From: Monosiga brevicollis MX1
Lineage: Eukaryota > Opisthokonta > Choanoflagellata > Craspedida > Salpingoecidae
NCBI RefSeq assembly: GCF_000002865.3
Contig: NW_001865044.1
Span: 4,309 to 68,308 of the forward strand
Length of the DNA: 64,000 nucleotides
Direction of reading: 5' to 3'
The notes beneath the pieces were generated by a model that did no database searches, was not told the origin of the DNA, and worked only from the letters and a program-made list of their open reading frames with translations. Positions within the stretch are counted from its first letter, which is position 1; the number at the start of each line of letters is the position of its first letter. Both the position numbers and the translations under genes were made by a program. Of this stretch, positions 39,871 to 53,100 are shown one piece after another.

Positions 39871-42117
39871 ATGAGCAATTCATCCATGCCCAGCCGTTTG
39901 CGGCGCAACAGCCACGCTACCCGTGCCATCTTGAACGATGCCTCCAACAATAGCCTGAAGGAGAATTCGCCCAGCAGCTCCAACAGCTGCGGCGAACGGG
40001 ATTGCTCTTCCCCCAGCATGCCTCGAGAACATCGCCAAAATGGTCGCAAGCTGATTTCGAAAAAGAGCAGCCGCAGTTCTCGCAATTCGGCATCAGAACC
40101 TTACTCTTCCGGCTCTCCCCGCACCACCACCTGGGTTCACTCTCGCTGCTGTACGTGCTGCATTTTCTTCCTTGTTCCTTCCCGGTTTTGCATTGTCGGG
40201 TCGACACTCTTCTCACCCACCGCATCTCGTTGTGCTTGCATTTCATGTACAGCCGCCGCCTCGTCATGTTCAGAATTATCGCCGTGCTCCAGCCCCGTGC
40301 TCTTCGCCAGCCACAACGAGCAGTTGCGCCCCGCTAGTCGCACGCACATCCTCCCCAATCATACCGACGAAGCTCTCTCCGCTGAGTTTGGCGGCGTGCA
40401 ACTCGGAAGTCAGTCCGTGATCGATGTGCTTGAAGACGACGACGACGACGGCGACGCTGTCTTTGAGACCTGCCCATGGCTCAAGGGCAACTCAATCGAG
40501 GACCACTACGAGGCGATGGAGTTTGACAACGATATCCTGGAGGAGCTATGTGTTCCCACCCCCGACCGTTCAGATGGCTCAAGCCGATTTCCCATCTCCA
40601 AGCTGTCCAACTTGGGCGCAAGCAGTCTCAACCAAAGCTTTCCCCCCGCGAACATGACCAGGCAGGCCGCCGCCACAGCCTCCCCACAGCTCACTGCCTC
40701 CCGACAGATCAAACCGAGCAACACGGCCTTTCGAGCCACTTGCGCCCAAGGACAGCTAGCTGGATCACCACTGCTTCTGCCAGCAGCCTCTCAGCCATCA
40801 GCATCGCCTGCTCGCCAAATCGCGGAGAACCCAGGCCGCCCAGCGCCGCGCCGCGCCGTCACACTGCAGCGCTCCCAATCCGAGTCGGCGGCTAGTCGCC
40901 GCCCCGTTCCCGACCTTGTCCCTTCCAGTTCCGAGGATCGAAAGAGCGTGCCCCTCAGCCGGGACGTGCGCTCAGAAGCGTACGTTGCCTTGCAGCACAG
41001 ACCAATCCGCGTGTCGAGTCAACAAACTTATTGTGTCATTCGCTTGCCTATATGTTTCCCCGCAGTGATGTGTGTTCACCGTTACCCAAACTTCAATCTG
41101 CGATGCAGTCAGACCATGACTATGAGTATCCCTTGCCGCTGACCGACACCCGGCACTGGTATGTCGCGTCTTGTCACGTTTACCCGCCTTGGCTTCTTCT
41201 GTCTCCGCCCCCCACGCAAGTCCTTTGTTGATGGGCCATCCTTACCATGTCTCTTTTATAGCAAACGCAAATACATTCGAGCCTACATTTCTGGTGAAAC
41301 TTTGTCTCGCTTGCTGAAGGGCGAGTATGCCGAGCATTTTACCCATGTTTTGGTGCTGGACTGCCGCTTTTCGTTTGAATACGACGGCGGCCACATCCTG
41401 AGTAAGTCATTGACCTTCAGTGCCACTTGTCTTGATCTACTCCCTCTTTGATTTGGCACGTTCCCTCTTGGGCGCCCGATTGACTTTTGTTGCACCTCAT
41501 TCTTCATCTCCTGATCCTCAGACGCCCAGCGCGCTTGGCTACGCGAGCATGTTCTCAACCATTTGTTTTACAACCCGCAAGTGCCGTTCACTGAAACCCA
41601 TCGCACGGCCGTTGTCTTCCACTGCGAATTCTCTGCCCAACGCGGCCCCGACCAATACGAGTTTGCCCGCTGTCTTGACGACATTTTCTCGCATGGCACC
41701 GGACAGCGACTTTGGCCCAACGTACGAAACAATGATGCCCCTCTCAATACGGATTGCTCTGCACATCGCTTGCCAAACCCCTCACCTGTTGCGATCGGCC
41801 GCGATGGATGACAGATGTTCATTCTAGAAAAGGGCTACCGTGAGTTTTACAAGAACTATCCCGAGCATTGCTTTGGAAAGTACTGCGAGATGAAGGACAC
41901 TACCAAGGCGTCGGACCTCGCACATGATGAGCAGATTCTCGAGTGCAGTCGTCTCAGCGTCCAAGACGCCGAGAAGCTGGAAGAAGATCACGCTGCATTC
42001 TTTGAAATGCGAAAGCAATTCGTCAAGGGAGGCCGCAGTGCCCTTACGAACCCTCGACGCATGGTTCAGGGTGGTGAGCCGATGACGCCTGTGCACCAGA
42101 TTACCAAGTACCGATGA
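39871..42117 (+). CDS. CDC25: CDC25 M-phase inducer phosphatase
   Basis: Exons are 39871-~40151, ~40255-40979, 41066-41158, 41262-41401, 41522-41721 and 41815-42117; the catalytic-domain junctions are in phase. The long N-terminus is Ser-rich and regulatory-like, with an acidic patch (EDDDDDGDAVFETCPW). The rhodanese-type catalytic domain reads YISGETLSRLLKGEY, VLDCRFSFEYDGGHIL, then the active-site loop VVFHCEFSAQRGPDQYEFAR (Cys-x5-Arg intact), and MFILEKGYREFYKNYPEHC. CDC25 removes the inhibitory phosphates from CDK1/2 Tyr15/Thr14 to trigger mitosis. The ATG at 39871 is chosen as the first Met in frame; the frame is open further upstream. The loop between the active-site Arg and GYREFY differs from the usual animal sequence. 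Confidence 0.93.
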
Positions 42118-42649
42118 GCCGTGCGTTTGAAGGGCATCCAGGGATCCACGTGATCTCTGGACATGTGTTTGTCGTCATTTGCTGTTCGTTGAGCCGTTTT
42201 GTGCCATAGTTCTGAGATGCCACACCCTCCCCTCCATTTACATAGTTGTGTGATGCTCTCGATGCTTCTTTCGCCTTTCCTTTCTTTTCCTTTCCTTTCC
42301 TTTCCTTTAATATTGCTACTTGGTTTTGCACGCCGGCTTTGTGCTGCTCATGAGCCAGAGCGTTGCCTATTGTTTTTAGTTTCTTATTTCTTTCTCCCTT
42401 TATTTTTAACAGGCGCGTTGCCTCATCTTTTTCATGTGAGGGTGGGTGCGCCCTTGCTACATCAAGGCAGAGGGCTCAATGTTGCTCCGCCATTCGACCG
42501 ACATGCCACTCCAAAGTGTTCTGTTGTGTCATGTTGATTTCTTTTACTCCACCCTGAGTCGCCAATCCTTGAGTTTTTGTGCGCGGTTGTTTGTTCCACG
42601 CCCCCGTTTTGATGTCCTTGATGATGATGATGATGTTCTATTGTTCCTT
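42118..42649. other. intergenic between convergent genes
   Basis: Shared 3' flank of CDC25 and the Maf gene. It contains a (CTTTT)n-like tract at about 42277-42309 and a short (GAT)n at 42618-42635. No gene seen. Confidence 0.6.
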
Positions 42650-43647
42650 TCACACGTCACTCCGTGTTGAGACCACGTTCGCCAAGCGATGAGATAATTG
42701 ATGCACAGGAAGTCCCACGATTGTGTAGTAGTCGCCCTGGATGCTCTCAATCAACACGGCGGCGGTTGACTGAATGCCATACCCTCCAGCCTTATCCATT
42801 CCGTCACCTGCGGTCGTGGAGAAAGTTCAGACGTGAGCTGTTTTGCGGACGAGCAGAAGGGGCTTGAAGCTCGCACAGAACGTCAAGGAACCGCAAGCGT
42901 ACCAGTGGCCACGTAGGCGGCAATCTCATCCTCGGAGAGCTTGGCAAATGTCACGGTGGCTGTCTCGTGAAAGGTGGAAAACTCGTAGTGATCATCAGGG
43001 CCGCGCACGCCCAACGCCACTCCCGATGTGACTTGATGGCTTGCTCCAGAGTGCGAGCGCATCATGGCGGTTGCATCCGCCGCATCCACGGGCTTTTCCA
43101 TGATTTGACCCGAGGGGAGGTGGATCACCGTGTCAGCCGCTATTCAATCAGATACCATCACAGTGTCAGGCGAACGTCTGTCTCTTGCAAGTCAGGGGAG
43201 GGAAGGTCAAAGCCCATCGAGACTCCGCCTTCCCCCTTCGGCCGATGGGTCTAGTAAGAGCAAGGTGGGCAAAGGGTTTTTGGCGCATCGCCAAGCGAAA
43301 GGCCCACCGATGATGATATCGGCCTGCCGGCCCAGCCGAGAGGCCACTTCCCGAGCCTTGTGCATGGCGTTGTCTTCCACAAAGGCTTGAACGGTAGGGT
43401 AGCTGGCCTTGTCCAGCGACTTTTCATCAAACCGGCTCGATTCTACCACAAATTGCAAGCCCTGCGCGCGTTGGTCCACAAGACCTCGTCAGCATGCCGC
43501 TTCGTCAGCTGAGGGTCAGACCAGGGTTGTGGTCGTGGGCTGCACAGGTGCACGCACCATCTGGGTCAGCAGCTGGGCCCGCCGCGGCGAGCCGCTAGCC
43601 AGCACGATGCGACGCGCATTGAGCTGGGGCAACACGTGCAACAACAT
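42650..43647 (-). CDS. Maf-family nucleotide pyrophosphatase
   Basis: Four exons, 43647-43558, 43461-43308, 43139-42903 and 42807-42650, all GT-AG and in phase, give 212 residues, the usual Maf length. Motifs in order: ARRIVLASGSPRRAQLL (nucleotide-binding Ser-x-Ser-x-Arg-Arg), FDEKSLDKASYP, IIAADTVIHLPSGQIMEKP (catalytic Asp region), TSGVALGV, FHETATVTFAKLSEDEI, DKAGGYGIQS and GDYYTIVGLP. Maf proteins hydrolyse dTTP/UTP or modified nucleotides to monophosphates (house-cleaning). It corresponds to the N-terminal half of animal ASMTL, without a methyltransferase domain here. Confidence 0.94.
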
Positions 43648-43776
43648 CACAACGTCGCCCACAACACAGCCCCCGCCCCTACGTTTCTCCCCTGGCGCTC
43701 AAAAGACAGACCAGCAGACAACGTCCGCCCGCCTCCGACCGATCGCCCTGAATCCGACGCAGTCGAAGATTCAAAT

Positions 43777-43793
43777 GACAGAGAGAGAGAAGG

Positions 43794-43824
<31 letters not shown>

Positions 43825-44070
43825 AGAGAGAGAGAAGAGAGAGAGAGAAGAGAGAGAGAGAAGAGAGAGAGAGAGTAGAGAGAGAGAAGAGAGAGAGAGA
43901 GAGAAGAGAGAGAAGAGAGAGAAGAGAGAGAGAGAAAAAAAAAGAGAGAAGAGAGAAGAGTAAGAATTGAAAGAAGAGAAGAGAGAATTGGTTAGAAGAG
44001 AAGAGTTTGAGAGCAGAGAGCGAAGAGAGAGAGAAGAGAGAGATTTAGAGAGAGAGAGAGAGAGAGCAAA
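43777..44070. repeat. GA-rich microsatellite, about 290 bases
   Basis: Nearly pure purine strand of GA/GAA units on the plus strand, lying between the divergent starts of Maf and SRD5A3, about 55 bases from the SRD5A3 ATG. It could form triplex-type structure and act in a shared promoter; that is inference. Confidence 0.95.
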
Positions 44071-44124
44071 GAGTTGAACTGCTTTTAACAAGAAGACGAC
44101 GCCCGACCTTTGTCAGACGAAACC

Positions 44125-45372
44125 ATGGCGGCGGAGCTGGTGCGATGGCTGGTGCTGCTGCCGGAGACGGCGGGGCAGCTGGTGGTTGATCCGGGGCGGG
44201 TGAGCTTGGAGCAGATCGTGGCGTTGTATTGGGTGGGGTTGAGTTTGAGCATGGGGGCCGTGTATCTCGGGCGGCTGCTGTCACAGATCATACCGCCCGT
44301 GGCCAATGATGCGCTGCGGAACATCTCCACTTGGGGCAAAACGCGGCCTCGGCCTGGCACGCTCGCCGTTCCCAAACACTGGTTTTGGCACTTCTACGCT
44401 CTAGGCCTAGTGTGCTGGGTTGCAATCCTTGTACTGCATGCGGCGCCTCTTTCCTGGTCCTTCCTTGCCCTTGGGCTGCAGCTCGGCCGTCGCCTTTACG
44501 AGGATGGCTGGCTGGCTCGGCCCAGCGCAAGCACCATGAGTATTCTTCACTATCTCATTGGCATGACATACTACCCAGTCATGCTGGCCACCATCATGGT
44601 CCTAGCACCCCAGGCCACCTATGTCTCGAAGCATACCCAATTCACACTCTTCCTGGCCATGGTAGCCTGTATGATCTGGCAGCACCTGATACATCGCCAT
44701 CTGGCGAGCCTCCGAGCTGATGGTACGCTTCCCCCCTCCCCCCTCCTTCCAGCTGCTCCGATATCGCCGCTAGCGCCATGACTTGATACCCCTCCTTTTT
44801 CTGTACATCAATGATCGAATACATGGTGCTTAGGATCCACTGGTTATCGCCTGCCCCGGTTTGTTCTCAATGGATCTTGCCATCCTCGGCGTTTGCTCCC
44901 ACTCGCTTGCTGGAAACGGCTGTTATCACTCATCCCGAACACCCCTTTGTCTACATACACCACCAGACGATTTGGTTTTCAACTTGTGGCGTGTCCACAT
45001 TACACGGCCGACATTCTGCTCTACCTGCTTACCTTTTTTGTACGCAACTGCCCCACTTCCTCTCAATCAAGTGCCTATGACTCAGCTTTGGCCCGTTTGC
45101 CCTCACGTCTTGACTTTAGTCGTTTGGAGGCCATGCCATCCTGGGTTGGGCCGTCATATACACCGCATCATCACTGCACCTCGGCGCTCGTCAGGTTGGT
45201 TTGACTCTTAGCCCACGCACAATTGCCAACGAGCATGCAAGAGGCAAACGTGCAACTGTGGACTCTCACCCCTGTTTCATGGCACGGCCCCCAGAACTTT
45301 CGCTGGTACCACCAACGCTTTCCCAAACAGTGCACCATGCACGGCGCCCTTTTGCCAGTCCCGGGGTTGTAA
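44125..45372 (+). CDS. SRD5A3: polyprenol reductase (steroid 5-alpha-reductase 3 type)
   Basis: Five exons, 44125-44722, 44834-44858, 44967-45039, 45120-45194 and 45295-45372, all in phase, give 282 residues. Family marks: VPKHWFWHFYALG, LGRRLYEDGWLARPS and HYLIGMTYY in exon 1, GYRLPR and the catalytic-end motif LVACPHYTADILLYL across exons 2-3, FGGHAILGWAVIY in exon 4, and a short end NFRWYHQRFPK. Several membrane helices are predicted by eye. SRD5A3 reduces polyprenol to dolichol in the ER membrane, supplying the lipid carrier for N-glycosylation. The C-terminus differs from the usual KAFLPFLF-type ending. Exons of 25 and 73 bases are unusually small. Confidence 0.9.
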
Positions 45373-45774
45373 AAGCACAGCATCCATTGTTTCCCCAATA
45401 CCCTCATGCTCTCGCCTATGATTGGTCCTTGCTCAAATTGAAAGCTGATTTGCAAATCTTCTTCAAAACTGTCTTTCAATTCTCAAACCATCCAAGATAT
45501 GACTCAACTCAGTTGCAAAAGTACACACCAACTTCTTCAAGCGCCAGAAAACACCCCGCCGCCAGATGACGTTTTATAACACCCAACAATAGTCCAGCAT
45601 CAAAGCAATCAGTTGATGCGACCTAAAAGAAACGAAAAAAAAAAAAAAAAAGATAAGAGACAAAACAAAACAAAAACAATAACAGTCAGCTAGCTGATTC
45701 GTGCTGCTTGCTTCATCACCAAGCTCCTGGATTCCCGGAGCCAGTGTCGCTAGTGTCGCTAGTGTCGCTCACAA
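45373..45774. other. intergenic between convergent genes
   Basis: Shared 3' flank of SRD5A3 and the EP400-like gene, with an A-rich tract at about 45634-45652. No gene seen. Confidence 0.5.
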
Positions 45775-48700
45775 TCATGCAGCACCACTCGCAGGAGGGG
45801 CGCCGCTGCCCGCAGACGCTTGTGGTTGCTGGGGGGCTGCTTGTGGTTGCGGTTGTTGTTGCTGTACCAGTGTCTGAGGCATTGTCTGACGCGGTGGTGC
45901 TTGGGCCTGAGACACCGTTGGTTGCGCCTGTACAGTGCCTGGCTGCTGCTTGTGCTGCATCTGCTGCTGCATCTGCTGCTGCTGTTGTTGGGAGTAGAGC
46001 TGTTGTTGCCGAGCTTGTTGTAGCTGCGCCTGCTGCATGGCGTGCGCACGCTGTTGCTGCTGTTGTCGTTGATACTGTGCTTGATGTAGCTGCTGCTGTT
46101 GTTGGGCGTGGCTTGTCACGGGCTGTACTAGGCCTGCAGTTGACCGTGGAACCTGACCGACGCCGCTCGAGCCACTGGCGACAGATGTTCCCAGCGTGCT
46201 CTGAGCAGTGGTTTGCAGCGGTTGCTGTTGTGTCGCCGAAGCAGTTGAGCTCGGTGCGGACGCGGACGAGGTGGTCGCGGCGCCAGACGTCGCCGTAGAG
46301 GTTGCCAAAGAGAGCTGGAGCTGCTGCTGCTGTTGCTGCTGCAGCTGCAGCTGCTGAAGGCGTGCTTGCTGTTGTGAATACTGCTGTGAAACTTGAGGTG
46401 CCACCTTGCTGAGCAGCCCGTTCAATTCAGAGACCTGCGACATCCAAGGGTAGGTGAGACAGAGTTGTTAGTCAGTGCACTGGGCGTCGCCCCAGCATTG
46501 CGCACGGGGCACTCGGGAGACGCCAATACAGGGCGTCAAGGTCGCACAACCAGCAGCATTGCACACACCTTAACGTCTTCACTCTTGTTGACATCACTGT
46601 GAATGCGATCAGCCATCAGCTTGAAGCTCATGTCCGTGGTACGGGCCTGAATTTGGTGCAGAATTTGTGTCGACATGGCTGCTCGGTTGGCGGGCACGGA
46701 AAGCTGGGGCATGCCGTGCCCAGCGTGGCTCACAGGCGTCATGCGCGACGGCATGCCCGTGGGAGAATTGATATACGCGGCATTGCTGTACGGAGTTCCT
46801 GACACCCGACGTCCGTACATTTGCGTGCCTCCCATGGTCATCCCGGGCGAGCTGGTCATTGGCTGAGTGGTGGCGGGTCGCGTGGTTCCACTTACTCGGT
46901 GTGCCACCGACGAGGTGGGCGGCATTGTGCCACTATTTGAACGCACGAGATGTGGTGCCGAAGACATGGCCGTGGACGTGGCCGTCGTGGGGGCACTCGA
47001 ACCCTGGCGGGTATAGGTGGGCATGACGCCAGAGCGTGGCACACCGCGCGCCATTGTAGTGGATGCTCCAGCGATGCTTGGGGCAACGGTGCCCCGAGCA
47101 TGCGTTGAAGCGGCGGTGGTAGTGAGGCTACCACTGGCGGGGGCTGTGGCAGTGGCTGATTGATTCGCTACGCCATTGGGTGTAGCGCCACTAGCGTTGG
47201 TACTGCTTGTCGAGTTGGCGGCGGCCGCTGCAGCGGCGGCGGCGGCAGCAGCAGTTGCCGTGGCTGCCGCAGCTCGGCGCACCGCCTCTTGCTTTAGCCG
47301 CTCTAAACGTTCTGCAGCCAGGATTTGCGGCGTTGCGCCAGCACCATCCAAAATGTGCTGCTGTGCCAGAAAGCTATCAAAGTTGTTGGTTGTTTCTGCT
47401 TTGCGCACTTTGACCTCACGCTTGGCTTGTGCCGCCTTGACAATCGAGCTGAGTGCCGACTTGTGAAACTGTGCCACGGTGTTGTGCTTGTCGTTTTCGT
47501 ACAGGTTTTGCGTGTCCAGCACCTCCTACAAGTTGACCGTAGAGGTAGAAGCCAAATATGAGTCAATACGGTTGATAAAAGAACTGCGGCGATTGGGGTC
47601 TGCGAAGCGCAAGCAACACGCCAGCGGGCAACAAAAAAAGCGACGCAAACTCAAGTGCGCCATGCAAGCAAGCAATCACACCTCAGCATCATCGCTTTCC
47701 TCGCGTTTGGCTCGTTTCGTGCTTTTGCGTTTGGCGGACTTCTTTTTGTCGTCGCCTGGTGTAGCGGCTGCAGGTGCTGCAGCATCTGTTTCGCTGCGCC
47801 CTTCCTCGCGTGGTAAAACAACGTTGAAGAAGTGCTCTCGACATTGTGCTGACGTTCGGTGGACGCCTAGGAAGCCAGCTCGATGATGAGAGAAATTATA
47901 CTACACGAACAGATGATGCTCAAAAGGGGTGGGCGCACCTGCAAAGCTGGTGGACATATTGACGACGTTGGCAACCAGGCTCCAATTGATGAGGCCGGAT
48001 GGCAGCACATGGGTGCGCACGGCTTGCAGCAATATCCAATCTTCATCAATCTTCCACTCCTCTGCATTGACGTTGACTTCTGCGTCACGCTCAAGCTGCT
48101 TGGGCGGGCGCCTTGGAATTTTGGCCGCTGGTCGGGGCTGTCGCATGTCCTCTTTCTTTCGGAACAGCGAGGCCATGATACCCCGTGGCGGAGCCGCTAC
48201 TGACACAGGAGCACCCGGTGCCCCAGTGGCACCGGGCACGCTGGCGGGAGGACCCAGTGGTGATTTGCTGGCCGCAGCCTTGACCGCTGCTTTCGGCGTT
48301 GCACTCTTGTCATCCTTCACCACTGCACCAACCACGGCCGTCGGCATGGTTCGGCGCTTCTTGGCCAGCAGGGCAGCCAGGTCCTACATTGTTGTTGAAG
48401 CACGCCGAAAACGTTAGGCAGCCCACCTCTTGTGGCCACGTGCGACCAGCGAATTAGTGAACAGCACAGAACATTTTCAAGAGCCACAAAATAGTTACCT
48501 TGCTGGATTTGAGTTGAAACGTCTGCGACAATTGGATGTCTTCTGGTTGTACAGCATTCTGCCCAACAAAACAACCGCAACAAAAGCAGGCAATCCGTGA
48601 GAGATGCGTTGGCATGCCGACAGGTGTTGAAAAGAGCCTTGCGCAAACGGCCAAATCGTGCGCGAAAAAAGGCCCAACAGATATAAAAAAGCACGCGCGC

Positions 48701-49844
48701 ACACACAGACCCAGACCCAGTAAAACGAAAAAAAAAGGGGGGGGGTTGGGGTGGTCAAGAACTTTACCCGAGTGCGGATGTCGCGAATTTTTTTGCGACG
48801 TTGTCGACGTCGGGAGCGATCAGGCTCTTTGCGTGAAAAGAACATAAAGCCTGGGGAAAGGAAGAATTTCGACGTGAGTTGATGCCGTGATTGGCCAATC
48901 GTCCAACATGTGGTAGAACGTACCAACGCGGTAGTGCGACACATGAGCCGGCTCCATGTAAAGATCAATCTCTTGGTCTAGGGCGCTGGGTTGTGGAGGA
49001 ATGTATAGTTCTTGCAGATGCGGTTGCTGCTTGTATCGCTCATAGCCATAAGCTAGTGATGGGCCGTGATAGAACAACGACCGCTCCGTCTTCGGGTCGA
49101 ATCGAGCATCTGCAAACAATAGCTTGTTCCGTTCCTATTTACATGCAAAGCCGAACCCATGTCAGTGGCCTGGTGCAAAGGCTTGCAAAGGTGGGCCTCC
49201 GATCAAATATGCGAATAAACGTACAGGAAAGGACAGCCATGCACGTCCTGCGAGGCGGCCACGAATGTTGTCGATAACACGCGAATAGCTGGTGGCTGTC
49301 AGGCTTTGAATTGCTACACGTGCGTGCTTGCCAAGACCTGCCAACACGAAGTGAGGGATCGCAAAGGTCGTGCCCCGTGCGCTGGCATTGGCATGCTCTG
49401 CAAAGCAAAAGAGCCAGGTCGATGTACCTTGCAACTTCAAAGCTGTCGGGGTTCCTTGGATTTCTCCCTCCTTGATCTGGGCATCAGCAAAACATGAGTG
49501 CATGCCAGCGTACAAAACCCAAACAGCATCTCTCATCTGACTCAGAGCCAAACTCCATTTGGAAAACAACAATGACAACACCAACACCGCCACCACCATC
49601 TCCACCAACGCCACTACCACCACCAAAAAAAAAAGGTGGTCTCATTCAAACGCAAAGTTCAATCTGAAGTCATGGTTCTGTCCTGGGCCATACTTACCCA
49701 GACCGATCTGCGCGACAAAAGATGAGCGCCATCAAGCGCAGCAAGTTGATCTCTGAGTGCGCCAGCTACGAGCTCATCGCAGGTGCCGGCGTCCTGGTTG
49801 ACCACGCCATTCAGGGGCTTGCTGCCGTAGCAGTGCTACCCCGA

Positions 49845-49923
<79 letters not shown>

Positions 49924-50050
49924 AGGAAAAAAAAGGGTTAATTTAAAGCGCTGGGGGCCCGTCCCGAAAAACCCGGTCTTCACACACCTNNNNNNNNNNN
50001 NNNNNNNNNNNNNNNNNNNNNNNNNNNNNNNNNNNNNNNGTTCCCCGGGG

Positions 50051-50124
<74 letters not shown>

Positions 50125-53100
50125 AAGAAAAAAAAAGTGTTAATTTGAAGCGCTGGGGGCCCGTCGCGGAATACGCGGTCATCACACACCTGAAACTCGG
50201 TCTGCTTGAAGGAGCCCATTTGAATGCCCATAGATCCCATGCTGGTGCTGGTCAACGCCTTTGAAGCAAAATGGTCATTTTGAAGTGAGTTGCGCAAAAC
50301 ACCATGTTCAACAAGTCGTGGCGATCCATCACGGCGCGACAAACCTCCTCCAAAGTACCCGCCATGTAAAAGGCATGCACCGGTTGGGCCGAGTGTCCGA
50401 CGAGATGAGAGCAAAGCTAAATGCGCACCATGAAGCAGATACAGACAAGGGTCAGTCACATATGGCAGAAGATGATGATGCATGGTCAGGTGCACCTCAG
50501 CAATGCCCCAAGAGAAGAAAGCAGAAGTACCTTGTTCCTCCAGCGAGGCGACAAAATTGGGCCAGCAAGCACCGCCTGCATTTGATTCAGCCATGGTGGC
50601 AGAGCCGTGTTTTCCGGCGACCCTGTGGCCGTCAAGGTATAAACTACGTCACGTGTGCGGGGCCCGCTGACGAGTGACAAGGCATCATAGGGCAGACAGA
50701 AAAGGTGAGACGGGCCGAGAAGAGGACGTCAAATTGGCCAGTGAATGATGCAACAAAGAAGGGTTCTCCCTTACATGGGCTTGGGTCCGGGTTGCACATC
50801 AATATAGCGAAGGCCCTTCTTCAGCAGGGCACGTTTCTGCAGCAGCACGTTGCCAAACAAGGTGAGTGTAAAAGGGAATGAAGCGCGGAGCAGGCAGGAA
50901 GGCCGCTTGTAGTATATGAGGCGGTTGACAACGTTGCACACACCGTCGAACTCTCGATAAAAGGGTTGGGAAAGATGAGCAAGATGGCCTGGCTACGATG
51001 GCGCGTCGTGACCCAGGCGGTCACGTGGCGCGCCCGGGCTCCGACCTGTAGGTCGCGGCAATACAAAGAACACAAACGCACAGACAAACAAGCATACAAA
51101 TCAAGAGGTAGGGAGACAGAGTCGAGCACGCCATTGCACATGAGATTGAATTGAGCGCAGACAGGTAAATGACCAGCTCGAATTGGGCTAAGCATGTTGA
51201 AGCGCTCTGACCTTTGCTGGGATGGATGGCTGCGAAGGCAACGTGAGGCGATCGAGCAAGCCGATTGTCGGGGGCAGATCGCCAGGCACTAAAACTGAGC
51301 ACGAGCCACGACAGTAAAAGGAGTGAATGTGACGGTCGTGTTTTGTCAGGGCATCAACAGCGAATGTCCACCATTGAAACCGTGTGGGAGTAGCACCGGT
51401 GCAGGCAACTGCACAAAAAGTTTGAAGCAGGGTCCAAGCATACCCGGCATGGCAGCCACGGCTGGCACAAAGGCATTAAGAGTATTCATGTCTGGTAAGG
51501 GTACGATGAGCTGATGCCCCGGTGATGGTGCCTCAATGTGAACCAGCTGGCGCACGGCGCGGCCGATAAGGGCATCGACAGAATTGATCCGCGGTTGAGC
51601 AGCCAATCCGCTCGTCCCGCCTTCCAAGGTAAGCGGGTTGAGCTCTGCTCGCCAACGCTGGCGCGGCTGAGGCTGGGTGGTCAAACAGAATGTGGGATCG
51701 GTGTGAGTCTTTGAGACACTTGGTCTTCATCCCTGCATTCTGCAGCAGAGCAGAGGAGACATCGAGACATCGAGAGAGAGAGAGCGAGATCGAGAGGCAG
51801 GTGGGAGAGAAAGCAAGCTGACCTGACGGTTGCTGCGCGCATCGCTTAGTTCTGCGTGTAAGATTGAGAGCCCAGCTACGACAAGGTTGCAGTGTTCACT
51901 TGTAAAAGGGCCGACTGCAGTGAGCCACGCCATGAAATGAGCAAAGGCAAATGTGAGCATGGGCAACTCGGTACGCTGATGCTAGACGAGTTCAAGTATC
52001 TAGCCGAGAACTTGATAATCGGAAGAGCCGAAGAAAGAGCCCCAATACGCAAGCGAGACGCACCGGCAGTATTAGGACGCCAGTCGAGGAAGCAACAGCG
52101 GGGCAGGTCCAATTCGCAAGAAAACCACATGTGATGAGGCCCGGCGGGTAGCTCAGGTTCGTCAAGGCAAATGAGTGATTGCGCCAAGTGCCGCCACACA
52201 TCTCGAGGACCTAAACAGGGCAAACACAAAAGTTGTGAATTGCTTCGAATAAACGTATCTGTATGGGCAAGAGCCTTGCACCATACCGCGAGTCTTGGGT
52301 TTGTGCAGCATGGCGTGCTTTGTTGCCGCGTGCGCGCGGCTATCCCTGGGCACAGCCTCAAAGTGCATTGGAATGCTCGTCATCTAATCGAGGGTGCAGT
52401 CAAGATACAGCGATGGTCATGCGAATGCGCACTTGGTTAGGCGCATCAGCAAACAGGACAAGAGCAAGAGAACGGAGCAGGGTGCGTATCGGTGTCATCG
52501 GCCAGTCGGTAAGTATGCAACACACCGAGTCTGGAAGATCCTCGAGCAGCCGGCGTAGCAACCACGGCTCCAACAACTGTTGAAGGCGCTCAATCTTCGT
52601 TTGCACTTGGGCTGCTCGATCACCAGCCTCCGAGGCCTCTCCATCGTCGCTTTGAGCCCCAGGGAGAGTGTAGTTTGTAGAACCGGGGGTTGAGCCATCT
52701 TTCCCCAGACACTCCAGGCTCGGGGCATAAGTGGGGTAGAGACACGGAAACAAGAGGTGGACCATAAACCAAAGCAGGTCAAGTGATTCGGGTAGCGGGG
52801 CCGGGGTTTGAATGAGCCGAAAGGCAGAGGTCCATGCCAGCAGTTGGACATGTTCGGGACGCAAGACCTCCACACCGGCCAGGCTGACAATGAGCAGATG
52901 CTCGGCAGCAGTGCCACCACGGGCGCTAGCACCAAACGCCAAAACGTCCACAGGCATGGCAGCGTTTGCTGGGCGCCCCGCAGGAGCCACGTGCACGGCC
53001 ATTTGCTCAAAGGCAGCCCGCCACACGTGCATGGCGCTTGGCTGACAGACTACTGTCGCACGCTTGACCTGGCCCCGTGCCATCATGCTGCCGACAACAG

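Noticed and set aside
49850-50123. Poly(A) runs as possible retroposon tails.
   Set aside because: No target-site duplication or retroposon body; the two runs are best explained as one locus duplicated around an assembly gap.
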